Assembly (NCBI GenBank): GCA_933822405.4
Contig: CAKOGP040001112.1
Location: forward strand, 396,865 to 460,864
Direction: 5' to 3'
DNA: 64,000 bases
From: Cylindrotheca closterium
Taxonomy: Eukaryota > Bacillariophyta > Bacillariophyceae > Bacillariales > Bacillariaceae
The translations under genes were made by a program, and so were the position numbers. The notes under the pieces are model-generated. The model did not search any database. It was not told where the DNA came from and saw nothing but the letters and a program-made list of their open reading frames with translations. Shown here piece by piece: positions 1-10,578 of the stretch; within the stretch, counting starts at the first letter, position 1; each line of letters starts with the position of its first letter.

Positions 1-192
1 GCTTGGGGGAAGGAAAATTGCCCACACGTATATTCTACTCGTAGTCTAGTATATCTATCGCTAGGTGATCAGTCGTCCCCCATACCCACTTTGCAAAACT
101 GACCCCACTCTGTGCCGGAACTCCAAACGGCCCGACTGGTCATTTTTCAAGTTCAGTCGTTTTTTAATTCAGTCCGACAAAATCTGACTGCT

Positions 193-246
193 GCCAGTCG
201 TGAATTGTAGTCGAATCAAGCCAGTCGTGAATTGTAGTCGAATCAA
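193..246. repeat. Perfect 27-bp tandem duplication
   Basis: The 27-bp unit at 193-219 is repeated without a mismatch at 220-246. It ends 4 bases before the first in-frame ATG of the CX9C gene, so it lies in the presumed promoter or 5' leader. Perfect identity suggests a recent duplication. Related words containing CAGTCGT are scattered over 70-170. Confidence 0.9.
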
Positions 247-250
247 ATGA

Positions 251-751
251 ATGAATCAATCAACGATCTTCGCATGCACGTCATTCGTTCGTTCCGCAGG
301 ATTGATTCATTCCACAATTGTAGCAGCTGCCATAACACAGACAATGGTGGATTGCAAGGCCTTTAGTGAGAAACGCTACAAATGCCATGCGGTCTATGGA
401 AAAATGGGAGAAGATTGCTTGAATGAAGAATTGAGTGAAAAGCGATGCTTGTCCCTCCATCACTGTCCCAGGCAAGCCAAGGAATATTATGGAGACGCTG
501 CCATGTCGCTAGAAAGTGATGATGGACAAGGAGCACCAGTGTACATGTCTCAAAAATCCATTTGTGCATCGTGGGCAGAAGCATTTGCCTATACTAGAAA
601 AGAAAAAGAATTGGAATATGGAACAGTGGTGACGGAACATCATCAAAAAGCAAGGGAGATTGTCAATAATGACAAGGACGGATTGAAACGGCAATGCAGA
701 GACGTTGCCTTTAATTTGGCACAGTGTTTGCGACGCAAAAAACTCTTTTGA
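251..751 (+). CDS. CX9C (CHCH-like) cysteine-motif protein
   Basis: The 166-residue frame shows Cys35-x9-Cys45 and Cys56-x9-Cys66, the spacing of twin CX9C proteins. These are small proteins oxidised by the Mia40/Erv1 relay in the mitochondrial intermembrane space and often needed for respiratory-complex assembly. A third CX9C pair, Cys149/Cys159, sits at the C terminus, joined by a charged helical stretch. The start is uncertain. ATG 251 gives 166 residues. Met32 (ATG 344) lies 3 residues before the first Cys and gives the usual CHCH layout of 135 residues. An out-of-frame ATG at 247 precedes both. No specific ortholog was recognised, so the assembly role is an inference from the cysteine pattern alone. 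Confidence 0.65.
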   Translation: MNQSTIFACTSFVRSAGLIHSTIVAAAITQTMVDCKAFSEKRYKCHAVYGKMGEDCLNEELSEKRCLSLHHCPRQAKEYYGDAAMSLESDDGQGAPVYMSQKSICASWAEAFAYTRKEKELEYGTVVTEHHQKAREIVNNDKDGLKRQCRDVAFNLAQCLRRKKLF

Positions 752-1797
752 AACTGGTTTCAGGGGAGAATAGCTCTCGAATGCATGAAAGTTGGTTGTT
801 TCTTTGGTTTTGCAGATGTACACACAGAAAACAAATGCTGGAAGCATCATTCCGCAGTGGCCACCAGGAAATCCGTTCGACCAAACCCTTCCTTAGATTA
901 GCACAAGCTGTAATGATTGATGGCTCACCGGGTGATTCAAAGTCTACAAGAGGATAGTATTAAGATACAGATCGGGGCTGCCCCTTGCTGGCTATGAGAC
1001 TGCTGTCGTACTGCTTCTGACGAATGATTCAAGGATGGTACCTTAGGCAACACTGCCTACTGTGCTTGCAAGGACACTTGCGTGGATGGTGTCAACTGGA
1101 TACGACGGGTACACTGAAGAGTATTGTGAAGAAGCAGCTCTCACATATGCGGATCATCATGGCATGCTGCATCTGTAAAAAGTAGTAATTTGGTGATTTG
1201 GACGACCTTTGGTTGCCATGGGACTAGCTCTTTCGCCTCTTTAATATAGTGACCATTATATCAAAGCGGCTATAAATGGAATAATCACAGCAAGCATGCA
1301 ACATGATTGTACCGATGCCGGGTAGCTACTAGGTTCTGCGTACCTGGTACTGCAGACCATTGTTTCAAAGTGTATCGAAGGAGTCAGTCGAACAATGAAA
1401 ACTCCAAAACAAAAAGCAACGACACATTACAACTCCAACATGCCAAACGACACCGGGTGCAAAACGACACCGGGTGTTTCAACTCCCACACATTGCATCG
1501 TTGGTAGATCGAATTGCATGTAGTAAATTATCGCCATTCCCATATGTTCCATTTCAACGATTGAATCTTGGGTACAATCCGTTGGCACTTATTTTGGACG
1601 CGAAACGCATATTGCGGATCGTCCACGATGAAATATTTCATCGTCGTCATCCCTCTCTTCTGCTTTTCCTTCTTGCCTCGAACGGAACTCAACACTTTTA
1701 CACCCTGATCCTAAGCTCTACCATCTTTCTATAGGCACAAAGCAATATAGCAGCATCCCTATCAGAACAAAGCAAGAATCTTCAAAAGTCTTTGGAT
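752..1797. other. Intergenic, no supported gene
   Basis: About 1 kb holding only short open frames without family resemblance. It contains a 15-bp direct repeat (1445-1459 and 1462-1476) and a GTACCTGGTAC word at 1340-1350. It probably serves as terminator of the CX9C gene and promoter of the coiled-coil gene at 1798. Confidence 0.5.
1445..1476. repeat. 15-bp direct repeat
   Basis: AAACGACACCGGGTG occurs at 1445-1459 and again at 1462-1476, separated by 2 bases. It lies in non-coding sequence about 320 bases upstream of the coiled-coil gene. No function is evident. Confidence 0.8.
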
Positions 1798-3594
1798 ATG
1801 TCCGAGCAAATATCAGATGAGTACGACAGCTCCGACGGTGACATTAACGAATCCTTCACCAACGAGGACGTATCACTAGACGATCTCTTGCGTGCCAAAC
1901 TGGATCGGATAGAGGACCTGGAACAAGAAATCAGCGAAAAGGACGCTGAGGTTGCCAAGATGAGGCAACAGGTGGTCGAGGTGGAAGTCAAACGAAAGCA
2001 TCAAGTCTACAGTCTAAGGCTAGAATGTGACACGTGCCGCCGTGAAAAAGATGCCACTGAAGAACGCCTTGCGGAAGTCTACAAGGACATGGAACTCTTG
2101 GTAGAACCCGAAAACAAGTCACCGGATTCTGAACTTGAAGAGGCCAAGGAAAAGTTTCAACATGCCTTGTCTATCAAGGATAGCCAAATGCAAATGGTCC
2201 GGACTTCCTATGACGAGATTATCAAGACACTCAAGGAAGAAATTGTCGAAATCACTGAAGCTGGAAGTCAGCAGGAGCTGGTTTTGATCAACCAACTCGA
2301 AAACCTAGACAAGGAGAAGAGTGAAGCGGAGGAGTATCTAATGCAAAAGGTAGAAGAAAAGGAAGAAGCTATGGAAAGCCTTCGTCGACGAAGTCGAGAT
2401 GGCCGTTCCATGTGCAGCGGTGACGTTGAAGAGCTCGAGAATGAACTTTCTGCGCTCTTGCTGGACAAGACCAATCTTCAAGAGGAGCTTGCTTTGGAGC
2501 AAGAAAAGTCCAATGAAGCCATTCGTATTCTAGAGCAGTCGAATACCATGCTTGAGGAGAAGGTTCAGGTGCTTGCAGTTGATCTTGCCGTTCTCCGAGC
2601 AGGCGTTGAAGGGGTGCAAAGCACCAGCATGACGATCACACAAGAAGAAGACATTGGCACCTTCATTGATCGGGTTGCAGAGATTCGTAAGCAAACTGAA
2701 TCTTCAGTAGACAAATTGTCAAAGATTATCCATTCTGCCAAAGCCAGCATGGAATTAGAAGATAGTGAAGTTGAGATTGGCGACGATGCTGAGATGGTAC
2801 TTTCCACGTCAGAAGCTGCCGCGTTGGTCCACGATCAAGTCAATTTGAGCCTGCGGCTCATTGAACTGCAGCTTCAGAATCGCCTAAAACTATTACGAAA
2901 TGAAAAGTATGGCTCTGGTGACAATATTCCAAAGGATACTATTCTGGTTTACAAGATGGATCGGGTAAGCGACGATATGAAGCTAGCAATTGCCAAGGCG
3001 GAACAAAGCTTTTCCGAACAGATGCAACAGCTGGAAGAGCAGGCGCTGCATGAAATGAAGCGTGCTACGAAAGAGCTGGAACATAGCAGCGAAAGTATCA
3101 AACAACTTGAGAATGAAAATGCAGCTCTGCGACAAGAAATCAATGACTGTAAAGATACTCGTCTTGCGTCTGATCAGCAATCCCATAGTGATGAAAGAGC
3201 TTCAGAAGTTGAGACTCTTTGTGTCAACAAGCATACCATCGACCAACTGGAAATGGAGACATTGAGGGTAGTTGCTGTAGTCAGGATCAAGAATGAAGCC
3301 ATCAAGACTCTTTCGGACGAGCTGTCAAAGTACAAGATTCGAGACAAGGAACTCCAGGCGCAGTTGAACAGAGTTTCGGCATTCCCAACATCGCCGGTTG
3401 CCAATAGCAAGACGTCATCGAGGACTGGCAAATCTAGGACGTCTTCGAGATTCTCCGTCCGCGAAGGTCGCAAGGAGAATACAACCCCAACGAAGTCGAG
3501 TCCTCGATCGGCAAGCAACATCACCCCTTTACGGCCAAGTTCTCGTGAAGTATTTGCACCTCATTCTGCAAAAAGAAATAAGAAAACAGTCTAA
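1798..3594 (+). CDS. Long coiled-coil protein, unknown function
   Basis: A 598-residue acidic protein, almost entirely heptad-rich helix from about residue 25 to 510, with a basic Ser/Thr/Pro-rich tail (about 515-598). There is no signal peptide or membrane segment. The start is the first ATG (1798); an upstream in-frame TTG is not a likely eukaryotic start. A central block (SYDEIIKTLKEEIVEI, followed by a QLE-rich stretch) aligns co-linearly with SCEEVVTSLKKEISEI in the protein at 12330-13136, and an EERL...KDM block also matches, so the two look like paralogs. The family was not recognised. A cytoskeletal or scaffold role would be a guess from coiled coil alone. Confidence 0.8.
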   Translation: MSEQISDEYDSSDGDINESFTNEDVSLDDLLRAKLDRIEDLEQEISEKDAEVAKMRQQVVEVEVKRKHQVYSLRLECDTCRREKDATEERLAEVYKDMELLVEPENKSPDSELEEAKEKFQHALSIKDSQMQMVRTSYDEIIKTLKEEIVEITEAGSQQELVLINQLENLDKEKSEAEEYLMQKVEEKEEAMESLRRRSRDGRSMCSGDVEELENELSALLLDKTNLQEELALEQEKSNEAIRILEQSNTMLEEKVQVLAVDLAVLRAGVEGVQSTSMTITQEEDIGTFIDRVAEIRKQTESSVDKLSKIIHSAKASMELEDSEVEIGDDAEMVLSTSEAAALVHDQVNLSLRLIELQLQNRLKLLRNEKYGSGDNIPKDTILVYKMDRVSDDMKLAIAKAEQSFSEQMQQLEEQALHEMKRATKELEHSSESIKQLENENAALRQEINDCKDTRLASDQQSHSDERASEVETLCVNKHTIDQLEMETLRVVAVVRIKNEAIKTLSDELSKYKIRDKELQAQLNRVSAFPTSPVANSKTSSRTGKSRTSSRFSVREGRKENTTPTKSSPRSASNITPLRPSSREVFAPHSAKRNKKTV

Positions 3595-3707
3595 CCATTG
3601 GTATTGTAGCAATGAGTAATACAAGTAGAAATAAGATCAAAAGTTTTCAGCGATTAAATAGTATCGCAATAATGAGAAGTACACGCGAAACTGCTCTTGT
3701 TTTCGAA

Positions 3708-6706
3708 TCATAGTGTGGTAGTCAGATCTTGAGCTGCAAAGTGTTCCAGCTTTCGAGCCAATTCCAACTGCTTCATAAGATTGGTGTTTTGAAGTTCGAT
3801 GGCTTCCATTTCCCGTTGCACTTGTATTATCTGTTGTTGCTTGGTGTAATTTTCTTCTTTGTGGTTGCTTTGAATTCTAACAATTTCACTCCGAAGCTTC
3901 TTGATCAGCTGTGTTTGGCTGTTGTTCTGTTCCTGCAATTCTTGAACTTTGGCTTGAAATTCGGCTTCGTCGCCAGTCGCCTGCTTATTGAACCATTGGT
4001 TCCATCTACCGTGATTGTTCACCGCCGCTGACGATCGCTTTTTCGCAACTGCAGCTTGCAACATCATGGCTTGAGGATCTTCGCTCTTTTCAGGCGATAC
4101 TTGACTGCTTCCTTCTTTATAGTAAGGATCAATTTCGCGGCAAACCTTTTCCCAGTATTCCGCTTTCTCTTTCCATAGAAAAGCTAAAGAAAATTAAAAG
4201 AAGGGTGAAATTACAATCCTTCGAACCAAACCAAAACCAAAAAAATTTGATTCGTACCTTTGTCTGTCCATTCGCTTGACTTTTTCTGCCATTCGTCTGA
4301 TTTTGCCTTGAGTCTGGTCATTTCCGTGGAGAATTGCTTCTTTTCGTTTTCCAACGTCTCCAATTCACCTCTCAGCTCCACACTAGTCGTTTGGAAATCT
4401 TCAATTTCTTCCTGCAACATGCCATTCATGCGCTGTGCTTCAGCTAAATCATCCTGGATGCTGACAGCTTCTGCTTTGGCCATTTCGACTTCCCTTTGCA
4501 ATGCCACCAATCCGTCGGGATCCGCATCTCGCTGCGCAAGCTGTTTCTTCATTTCGGCCAAGTTCTTCGTCAATTGTTCAATAGTTTCGTCGCGTTGTTT
4601 GAGCTTCACCGTAGTCTGGAGCTGTTCACTTTTTAGTTTTCCTTTCAAGACCGTATTGTTATCTTCCATTTCCTTGAGACGATTGTTGAGCTCGCTATCT
4701 ATCTCACGGCGTTGCTCGTCTCGTGTCTTCTGCTTCTCACTGTCGGCCATATGAAGATTAGCCATCTCCTTTTGTCTGTTTTGCTGCTCTTGCTGTGCCT
4801 TTTCCTTTTGCTCCTCAAACTCCTTAATTTTGGCATCAAGCTTTAACTGCTTCTCATGAAGTCGACGCTCCTTCTCATCATGCAACCGCTTTTCGATGTC
4901 ACTTTGTGCCTTACGAAGATTCCCTTCATTTCCTTCTTCCTGATCCTTTTCAGCGGCCTCCTTGTAGGCTTCCAACTCTTGTTCCAGCCGTTTCAGTTCC
5001 TTTTCCAGCAAAATACCTTCATCATCGGCGTGAATCAAATCTAATTTGAGTTCTTCAATCAATTTCTTACTTTCCGCAACATCATGATTCAAGGAAGCAA
5101 TCTGCTTGTCTTTGTCACTCAGGCTATCTTCCAATTCATCGATACGAGTTCTCAATTCGCGAGACTCACTAGTGACTTTGGTGTAGTCGAGTTTGGATTG
5201 TTCCAGTTCCTGGGCAGTCTCATCAGCCTCGGCACGTTCCTTTTCTTGAACCCTTTTGGATTCCATCAGTTTTTGAACCGTGTCCGTCAATTGCTTTTGC
5301 AAGATTTCCGTCTCGGCCTTTTGTGTATCAATTTGCATATTTAGCGACACAATACTGACCTGAACATCTTGCAATTCCTTCCGAACCTTCTTCTTGTCTT
5401 TGCTAGCTTCTATCCATTCTTTCTTATAGCGATCGCACTTGGCTTGCAATTCAAAAATCTTTTCCCGTTTCGTTCTCTTCTTGTTCATGCTATCACTCGT
5501 AATGGATCGCTGCAGATTTGGCTCGATCGATGCAGCAACAGCAAGATCCCCATCTGTTCCCCCTTCTTCCCATGCTTGCTCAAAGTTTGCCAAGTTGGCA
5601 GTACTTGGTCGTGCACCCCTTCTTTTCCCATTGACTTCCGCGCCATTTCCTCTTCGCAACGGAGGAACCCTCACAGCCTCTCCATTATTGCCCGGAGATT
5701 GCGTCCACGCTTGTTCAAAGCCTGCCATCTGTCCCCTTGATGTGCTTCTCCTAGTGGCTTGACGCATGCCTTGCGCATCCTTGCTGCTGGATCTTCGATT
5801 ACTACTTTCGGCATCTTGACTATTGGCTCGTCGTTGGCGATTATTACCTCGACCAGCCGCAGCGGCTTGATTAGTATTGGCCTGCATTGTTTGAGCATCA
5901 CGACTCCCCCTCCTGCGACCTCGCATGGTTTGCCTTGCCACCTGTGGCTGTTGTGCGTCATCTGGTTGAGTCCTGGACCCCCTTCGTACTTTTCGTGGCA
6001 CTGGTGGCTTTCCAGCACCTTGTGAAGGAACTTCCAAATGATCATTGGATGAAATGCTAGACTCCTTGTGGTCCGAATCGTTAAGTGAGGAGGTAGTGCT
6101 TGCTGGGTTCAGACTAGATCGAGAATGAGAGCTATTCTTTGATCTTCGTGCTCGTCGTTCACTAGTAGTGTTGCGAGTATCCGTAGAAGTCAAACTTTCG
6201 GTTCCATCGTTTAGAGATCGGGCACTCAATCGTTTCTTTTGCCTGCCACTTCCTGCCGAGGTTGGTACGTAGAAGTCTTGGCTCACACCCGACGAGTTAC
6301 TTGACACTCGTTGAATCCCTGCAAAACCATTGGTTGCACTAGTATTGTCGTTATTAGTGGAACCATTGTAACTTGCATTCAATGTTTTTCTCCACTCGTT
6401 CTTTTCGGGATCAAGGGGATCTTCAAACTGAAATCGATTGGCGTGTACCGTGCCACCCCCCGAAGCAATGTAGGAATAGCGAGTCCGTGAGGATTTCTGA
6501 CGCGCTGCTTGTGATCTCTTGAACAAATCTTGCTTCGCTTTTGGAATTCCCGGAAGTGGTTGGTCAATGATTTTCATCAATTTTTCTTCGGGGGTCTCTT
6601 GATTGTCTAGATCGGACAGTTCGCTGTTGGGGTCGTCAAAGGCTTCCTTCCTCTCGAGATTCATAATCGCATTCAACTCATCGAGACTGGGTGATTCACC
6701 TGTCAT
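3708..6706 (-). CDS. Large coiled-coil protein with disordered N-terminus
   Basis: Two exons, 6706-4258 and 4183-3708, joined across a 74-nt GT-AG intron (GTACGA donor, TTTCTTTAG acceptor), give 974 residues. Residues 1 to about 400 are low-complexity, Arg/Ser/Asn/Gln-rich and probably disordered. Residues about 410-800 are continuous coiled coil. Exon 2 adds a tryptophan-containing linker (FLWKEKAEYWEKV, then WNQWFNKQ) and a final coiled coil. The join is supported because the second frame continues open and in phase. It is convergent with the 1798-3594 gene (113 bases between stops). The family is not recognised. It lies beside three other coiled-coil genes, but clear homology to them is not visible by eye. 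Confidence 0.82.
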
Positions 6707-7213
6707 GATGATGATGGTTTGATTTGCCTAACTTCCGATTTCTATTTGGGTCCTCTCAATGGTTTCGGTTGTCCTACTTTTGGTTGATTCTTGGATGCTG
6801 AAATGTGGTCCAATTCTACTTGTAGTACACGTATACAAGGAAAGAGTCAGGGTGAGGTCCTTGCCCTCTTTGGCCACGATGTGAATCACTGCAATTCTCT
6901 TTGCTTGAGACTCTTTGGCACATGAACCTTTTTATGTGCTTGTTTGTTGTCAGGCTCCTTCCTTAGTTTTTCTTGGTCCTACGTATGTAGAAATCGTACT
7001 GGGTCTTACAAATTTGAAATTTTGGTGCGGTCGAAGGAGTCAGGTAGTCGGCGAAAAAAACACGTTCAAAGTGTCGTTTCGCTGAAAAGAGACTCTGGAC
7101 ACCTACAGTACAAAGAAGGAACTGAACAGAAACGCATACGTCTGACGCAAGGGAGTTGCTAACTTGCTCCAAAACCAAGAAATTTTCAAGTAGGCGCGAA
7201 TGTCAGTACTATT
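6707..7213. other. Divergent promoter region
   Basis: About 500 bases between two divergently transcribed genes (coiled-coil protein on minus, LRR protein on plus). Only short open frames without family resemblance occur. It presumably carries both promoters; no specific motif was identified. Confidence 0.5.
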
Positions 7214-8881
7214 ATGGAAGAAACAGTGAATGCGGACCAGGAGGAAAACTCGAACGAAATCTTTGTCTACACTGGGCAGCCTGGGGAAGAGATTCCAGAT
7301 AATGTTGCTCATGTTTCTGTTGCATCCTCGGTAACGAAGATACAAGACCACGATTTTCGCTGCTGGGACAAACTTGTCAGCGTCTCAATCTCCAAGACTG
7401 TCCAAACTATTGGCGAATCTGCGTTTATGGAATGTGCCAGCCTGAAGAAGGTGGAACTGCACAGAGGACTCAAGGTCATTGGGCGCTACGCATTTGCAGA
7501 ATGTACAGCATTGATGGATATTGAACTCCCAGACGGCCTAGAAGAAATTGGGACAGGTTGCTTTTCGAAATGTTTCTCGCTCCACGACTTATTCATTCCA
7601 ACAACCGTGGAGACCATTGAAGAGGATACCTTTTATTCCTGTGTCTCCCTTGCCAGTGTAAGTCTTCACGATGGGATAACTAGTATTGGTAAGGATGCTT
7701 TCGATAATTGCGCATCCCTACTTGCTTTGGACATTCCTCGAGGAATGACAAGAATTGAATCCGGTACTTTTCGAAGTTGCGAATTGTTGCGCAAGGTATC
7801 CATACCAACAAATGTGACGAGCATTGGCGAGGACGCCTTTACTGATTGTACTTCCCTCGCTGAGATAGATTTCCATGAAGGTCTGAAACACATTGGCAAT
7901 ATGTCGTTTGCTAGATGCACTTCATTGAGTACCATTGCCTTTCCTTCCAGTTTGGAAGAGATCGAATCTCGAGCCTTTTGGCGTTGTAGTAGTCTACTCG
8001 GCTTTGAAATTCCATCTGATACAAAAGGAGTGAAGATTAACGAGGACTGTTTCATGGGGTGTGAATCGCTGATAACTTTCTCGATTTCAGATGATTCCGT
8101 AAAGGACGTCGCAACCAATGATAATATTCAGGGGCTTGTCTTATCGGAATTTTTTGGTACGAAGACTGCTTGTCGTAACAGATGGACGGACTTCCCCATC
8201 CATGAGCTGTGTTACCACTCTTCTCGTACCACAGTGGAAGAGCTTGTTGCAGCATTCGACGCTAGTGAAACTTTGAAAGACATTCTGGGAGACACAATGG
8301 GTATGACGCCCTTTCATATTGTCGCAACCTCACCAAATCCAAGGGTCGAGATTGTCCAATGTCTCCTAGATAGATATCCTTTGATGGCACTGGTGCACAA
8401 AGATACACAGAGCAAGACCATGATGGACTATCTGTTGACGAATGGCTCCAGCCAGGTCATTCCTTTGATACGATTAGTTTTCCAAACAGCAATTGCGGAT
8501 CGAGTATCGGGCTGGAGCCCAGTGTGGAACGAGAGATTTGATTTGTCAAGACACATTAGATCGATGATTCGAAGTGATGATGATACCAAACAGCGACGTA
8601 AAAAGCTAGTGTTTCAGTTATTGGAACATGTGGGACAATGTATCAGAAAGGAAACAACATCGCTCATGGAACTATCGTTGTGGAAGATGAAGATGGATAC
8701 GACAAACATGGTAGGCACTGTGACTGATGATATCAGCTATCGAGAGAGCTGTCGACTACAATGCGGAGCAGATATTGTGGTTGACAACGTTCTTGAGTAT
8801 TTGATTGATATTGAAGAATCGAAGTGTTCACCTGCTTTGTCGGTGTTTCCACTTTGCTCTCTCGCAAGTCTGACAGAGTGA
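7214..8881 (+). CDS. BspA-like leucine-rich-repeat protein
   Basis: The 555-residue protein has about nine tandem LRR_5 (BspA-type) repeats of roughly 23 residues, from about residue 38 to 255. Each carries the pattern IG..AF..C.SL..I.IP..V, for example SIGEDAFTDCTSLAEIDF. After the repeats comes one ankyrin-like unit (GMTPFHIVATSPNP...IVQCLLDRYP, about 358-385) and a helical tail with a conserved-looking CGADIVVDNVLEYL. This LRR-plus-ankyrin layout is a large family in diatoms with unknown cellular role. There is no signal peptide, so a cytosolic or nuclear protein-interaction role is inferred. It is intronless and converges on the EIPR1-like gene with 82 bases between stops. Confidence 0.88.
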   Translation: MEETVNADQEENSNEIFVYTGQPGEEIPDNVAHVSVASSVTKIQDHDFRCWDKLVSVSISKTVQTIGESAFMECASLKKVELHRGLKVIGRYAFAECTALMDIELPDGLEEIGTGCFSKCFSLHDLFIPTTVETIEEDTFYSCVSLASVSLHDGITSIGKDAFDNCASLLALDIPRGMTRIESGTFRSCELLRKVSIPTNVTSIGEDAFTDCTSLAEIDFHEGLKHIGNMSFARCTSLSTIAFPSSLEEIESRAFWRCSSLLGFEIPSDTKGVKINEDCFMGCESLITFSISDDSVKDVATNDNIQGLVLSEFFGTKTACRNRWTDFPIHELCYHSSRTTVEELVAAFDASETLKDILGDTMGMTPFHIVATSPNPRVEIVQCLLDRYPLMALVHKDTQSKTMMDYLLTNGSSQVIPLIRLVFQTAIADRVSGWSPVWNERFDLSRHIRSMIRSDDDTKQRRKKLVFQLLEHVGQCIRKETTSLMELSLWKMKMDTTNMVGTVTDDISYRESCRLQCGADIVVDNVLEYLIDIEESKCSPALSVFPLCSLASLTE

Positions 8882-8963
8882 GAAACTAGTACCAATAGGG
8901 AACAAGAAAATGACAATGAAAATGACAGTGAAAATAACAATACAAGCTGTCTGCCAGGTTATT

Positions 8964-10127
8964 CTATAATAGAATCTTGTACTTTTCCTTACTTGGCACA
9001 TTCGACAGCCCCACCTTGCCATCGTACCCCGCCGAAGCATAGACCCAAGCATCCGAAGCACCCCACGCCGTGGCATAAACCGAATCCAAATGCTCATGCT
9101 GAGCCACTCGCACATTGGGTCCCGATGCAGTGTCTGCTGGGTCTTCTGCTTCATCAAAGGTCAAGAGGGGAGCACTCGAGATGGTACTGAATCGCCACAA
9201 GTTGACCAGCGAATCAGTCCCTGCACTCAACAAGAGTTGATCGTGAAAGGGATTGTATTTTAATTGGGAGACCCAATGCCGGTGTCCACCACGGGATACC
9301 ATGAGAGGCTGTCGGGACGACCGTAAATCCCAGAATTTGATCAACCCATCTTGTCCTGCCGTCCCTAATACATGGGGCTTGTTGGGATTGAAATCCAAAT
9401 CCGTAATTCCATAGCGATGATGACACATGAAATCTGCCACGGTCTCTTGGGTCCGCCAGTCGACCATGTGGACACGGCTTCCAGAAGCAACCGCCATGGC
9501 CTCTGGATCATGAGGATCGCAGGCCAATTTGGGAGGCAGATTCCATTTGCTATCTTTAATGTTAGCCTCAATTTGACGAGTGGATTCGGCAGCTCCAAAG
9601 GCCACATCCCATTGTGAAATGTTTCCAGCTTGATCCATGGTAAAGACATCGCCCATGGCACTGGGTTCATCGTCGGAAACGGACCGCCACACCATATCCA
9701 CTAATTGTCTAGAAGAAGACGTTTCCAACTTGGCAGATACCGTCATGGCTTCGGTGGACAATGGCACATCAGCATCATCAGCATCATCATCGAAATCGAG
9801 GTCGTCATTCCGATTCATGGCTTCTGTCGGCAATTTCCACAAGGTGGCTTCGGTCGAGTCTTCCGCATAGGTCAACACCACCGTCTTGTCGGAAGGACTT
9901 GTGCATATTTTGGCAACCGGCCCCGTCTCGTGTGGTAACCTGGCATCCACGGCCAATTGATTGGCTTCTCTATGATACCGTAACACAAATAAATGATTGG
10001 TATCGCCTTCTTGCACCGAACAAGAGCCAGCAATGAATCGCGTATCGACCTTGTCGCCCTGGACCGCATCCAAGGTTTTGACAGGTGCTTCCAAGGAGAC
10101 TTCGGCCACTTGGTCATTGGAGAACAT
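8964..10127 (-). CDS. EIPR1: EIPR1/TSSC1-like WD40 protein
   Basis: WD40 beta-propeller protein of 387 residues, the same length as I recall for human EIPR1 (TSSC1). Recognisable blocks are DLDFNPNKPHVLGTAGQDG, then IKFWDLR, HWVSQLKYNPFHDQLLLSAG, and a terminal YDGKVGLSNVPSKEKYKILL close to the animal C-terminus. In animals EIPR1 binds EARP and GARP tethering complexes and acts in endosome-to-Golgi retrieval and dense-core vesicle sorting; that role is assumed here by homology. The start at ATG 10127 (MFSNDQVAEV) was chosen because the open frame upstream is low-complexity and would add about 98 residues absent from the family. Intronless. Confidence 0.9.
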   Translation of the reverse strand: MFSNDQVAEVSLEAPVKTLDAVQGDKVDTRFIAGSCSVQEGDTNHLFVLRYHREANQLAVDARLPHETGPVAKICTSPSDKTVVLTYAEDSTEATLWKLPTEAMNRNDDLDFDDDADDADVPLSTEAMTVSAKLETSSSRQLVDMVWRSVSDDEPSAMGDVFTMDQAGNISQWDVAFGAAESTRQIEANIKDSKWNLPPKLACDPHDPEAMAVASGSRVHMVDWRTQETVADFMCHHRYGITDLDFNPNKPHVLGTAGQDGLIKFWDLRSSRQPLMVSRGGHRHWVSQLKYNPFHDQLLLSAGTDSLVNLWRFSTISSAPLLTFDEAEDPADTASGPNVRVAQHEHLDSVYATAWGASDAWVYASAGYDGKVGLSNVPSKEKYKILL

Positions 10128-10223
10128 TATGAATCGATTGATGAAAAAATTATTGAAGCCTTTCTTTTGTGGTGGTGATTGTAACTGTGGGATGGAAATA
10201 TCTCCAAGGGAAGATGATGGGGT

Positions 10224-10240
10224 TGTGTGTGTGTGTGTGT
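10224..10240. repeat. GT dinucleotide microsatellite
   Basis: Uninterrupted alternating TG/GT run of about 17 bases in the 5' leader region of the EIPR1-like gene. Confidence 0.9.
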
Positions 10241-10530
10241 CGATAGTTGATAATTGAGATGGTGTTGTTTGTTGTTGTTTCAATTTGCAGCATTGCAGTT
10301 GAGATCGGGAGGTCTGGAGAAACGGAAAATGAGAACTGAACACAATATACAAGTATAACGTTTGGATGTAACGACTTCTATGGTTTGTCTGTTTTTGGAT
10401 TTTCGTATTCATTATGACCACGGTAGCTTACTAGCTAGTAGTTGCTACTATTTTGTGACTTTCACTCTTGAACATTTCTATTTATATCGTCGTCATTGTC
10501 CGCACAAAACCACGGTTTGCCATCAACTCC

Positions 10531-10555
10531 ATTCATTCATTCATTCATTCATTCA
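10531..10555. repeat. ATTC tetranucleotide microsatellite
   Basis: About six uninterrupted ATTC units, located just 3' of the stop codon of the coiled-coil gene at 10579-11463. Confidence 0.9.
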
Positions 10556-10578
10556 ATGCTACCATAACTGTAGATAAT

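Larger units (their letters stand above)
10128..10578. other. Intergenic with microsatellites
   Basis: Upstream of the EIPR1-like gene and downstream of the minus-strand coiled-coil gene at 10579. It contains a GT dinucleotide run (10224-10240) and an ATTC run (10531-10555). No gene is supported. Confidence 0.6.

Noticed and set aside
1307..1734. Two overlapping short frames on plus
   Set aside because: They span a direct repeat and show no conserved pattern.
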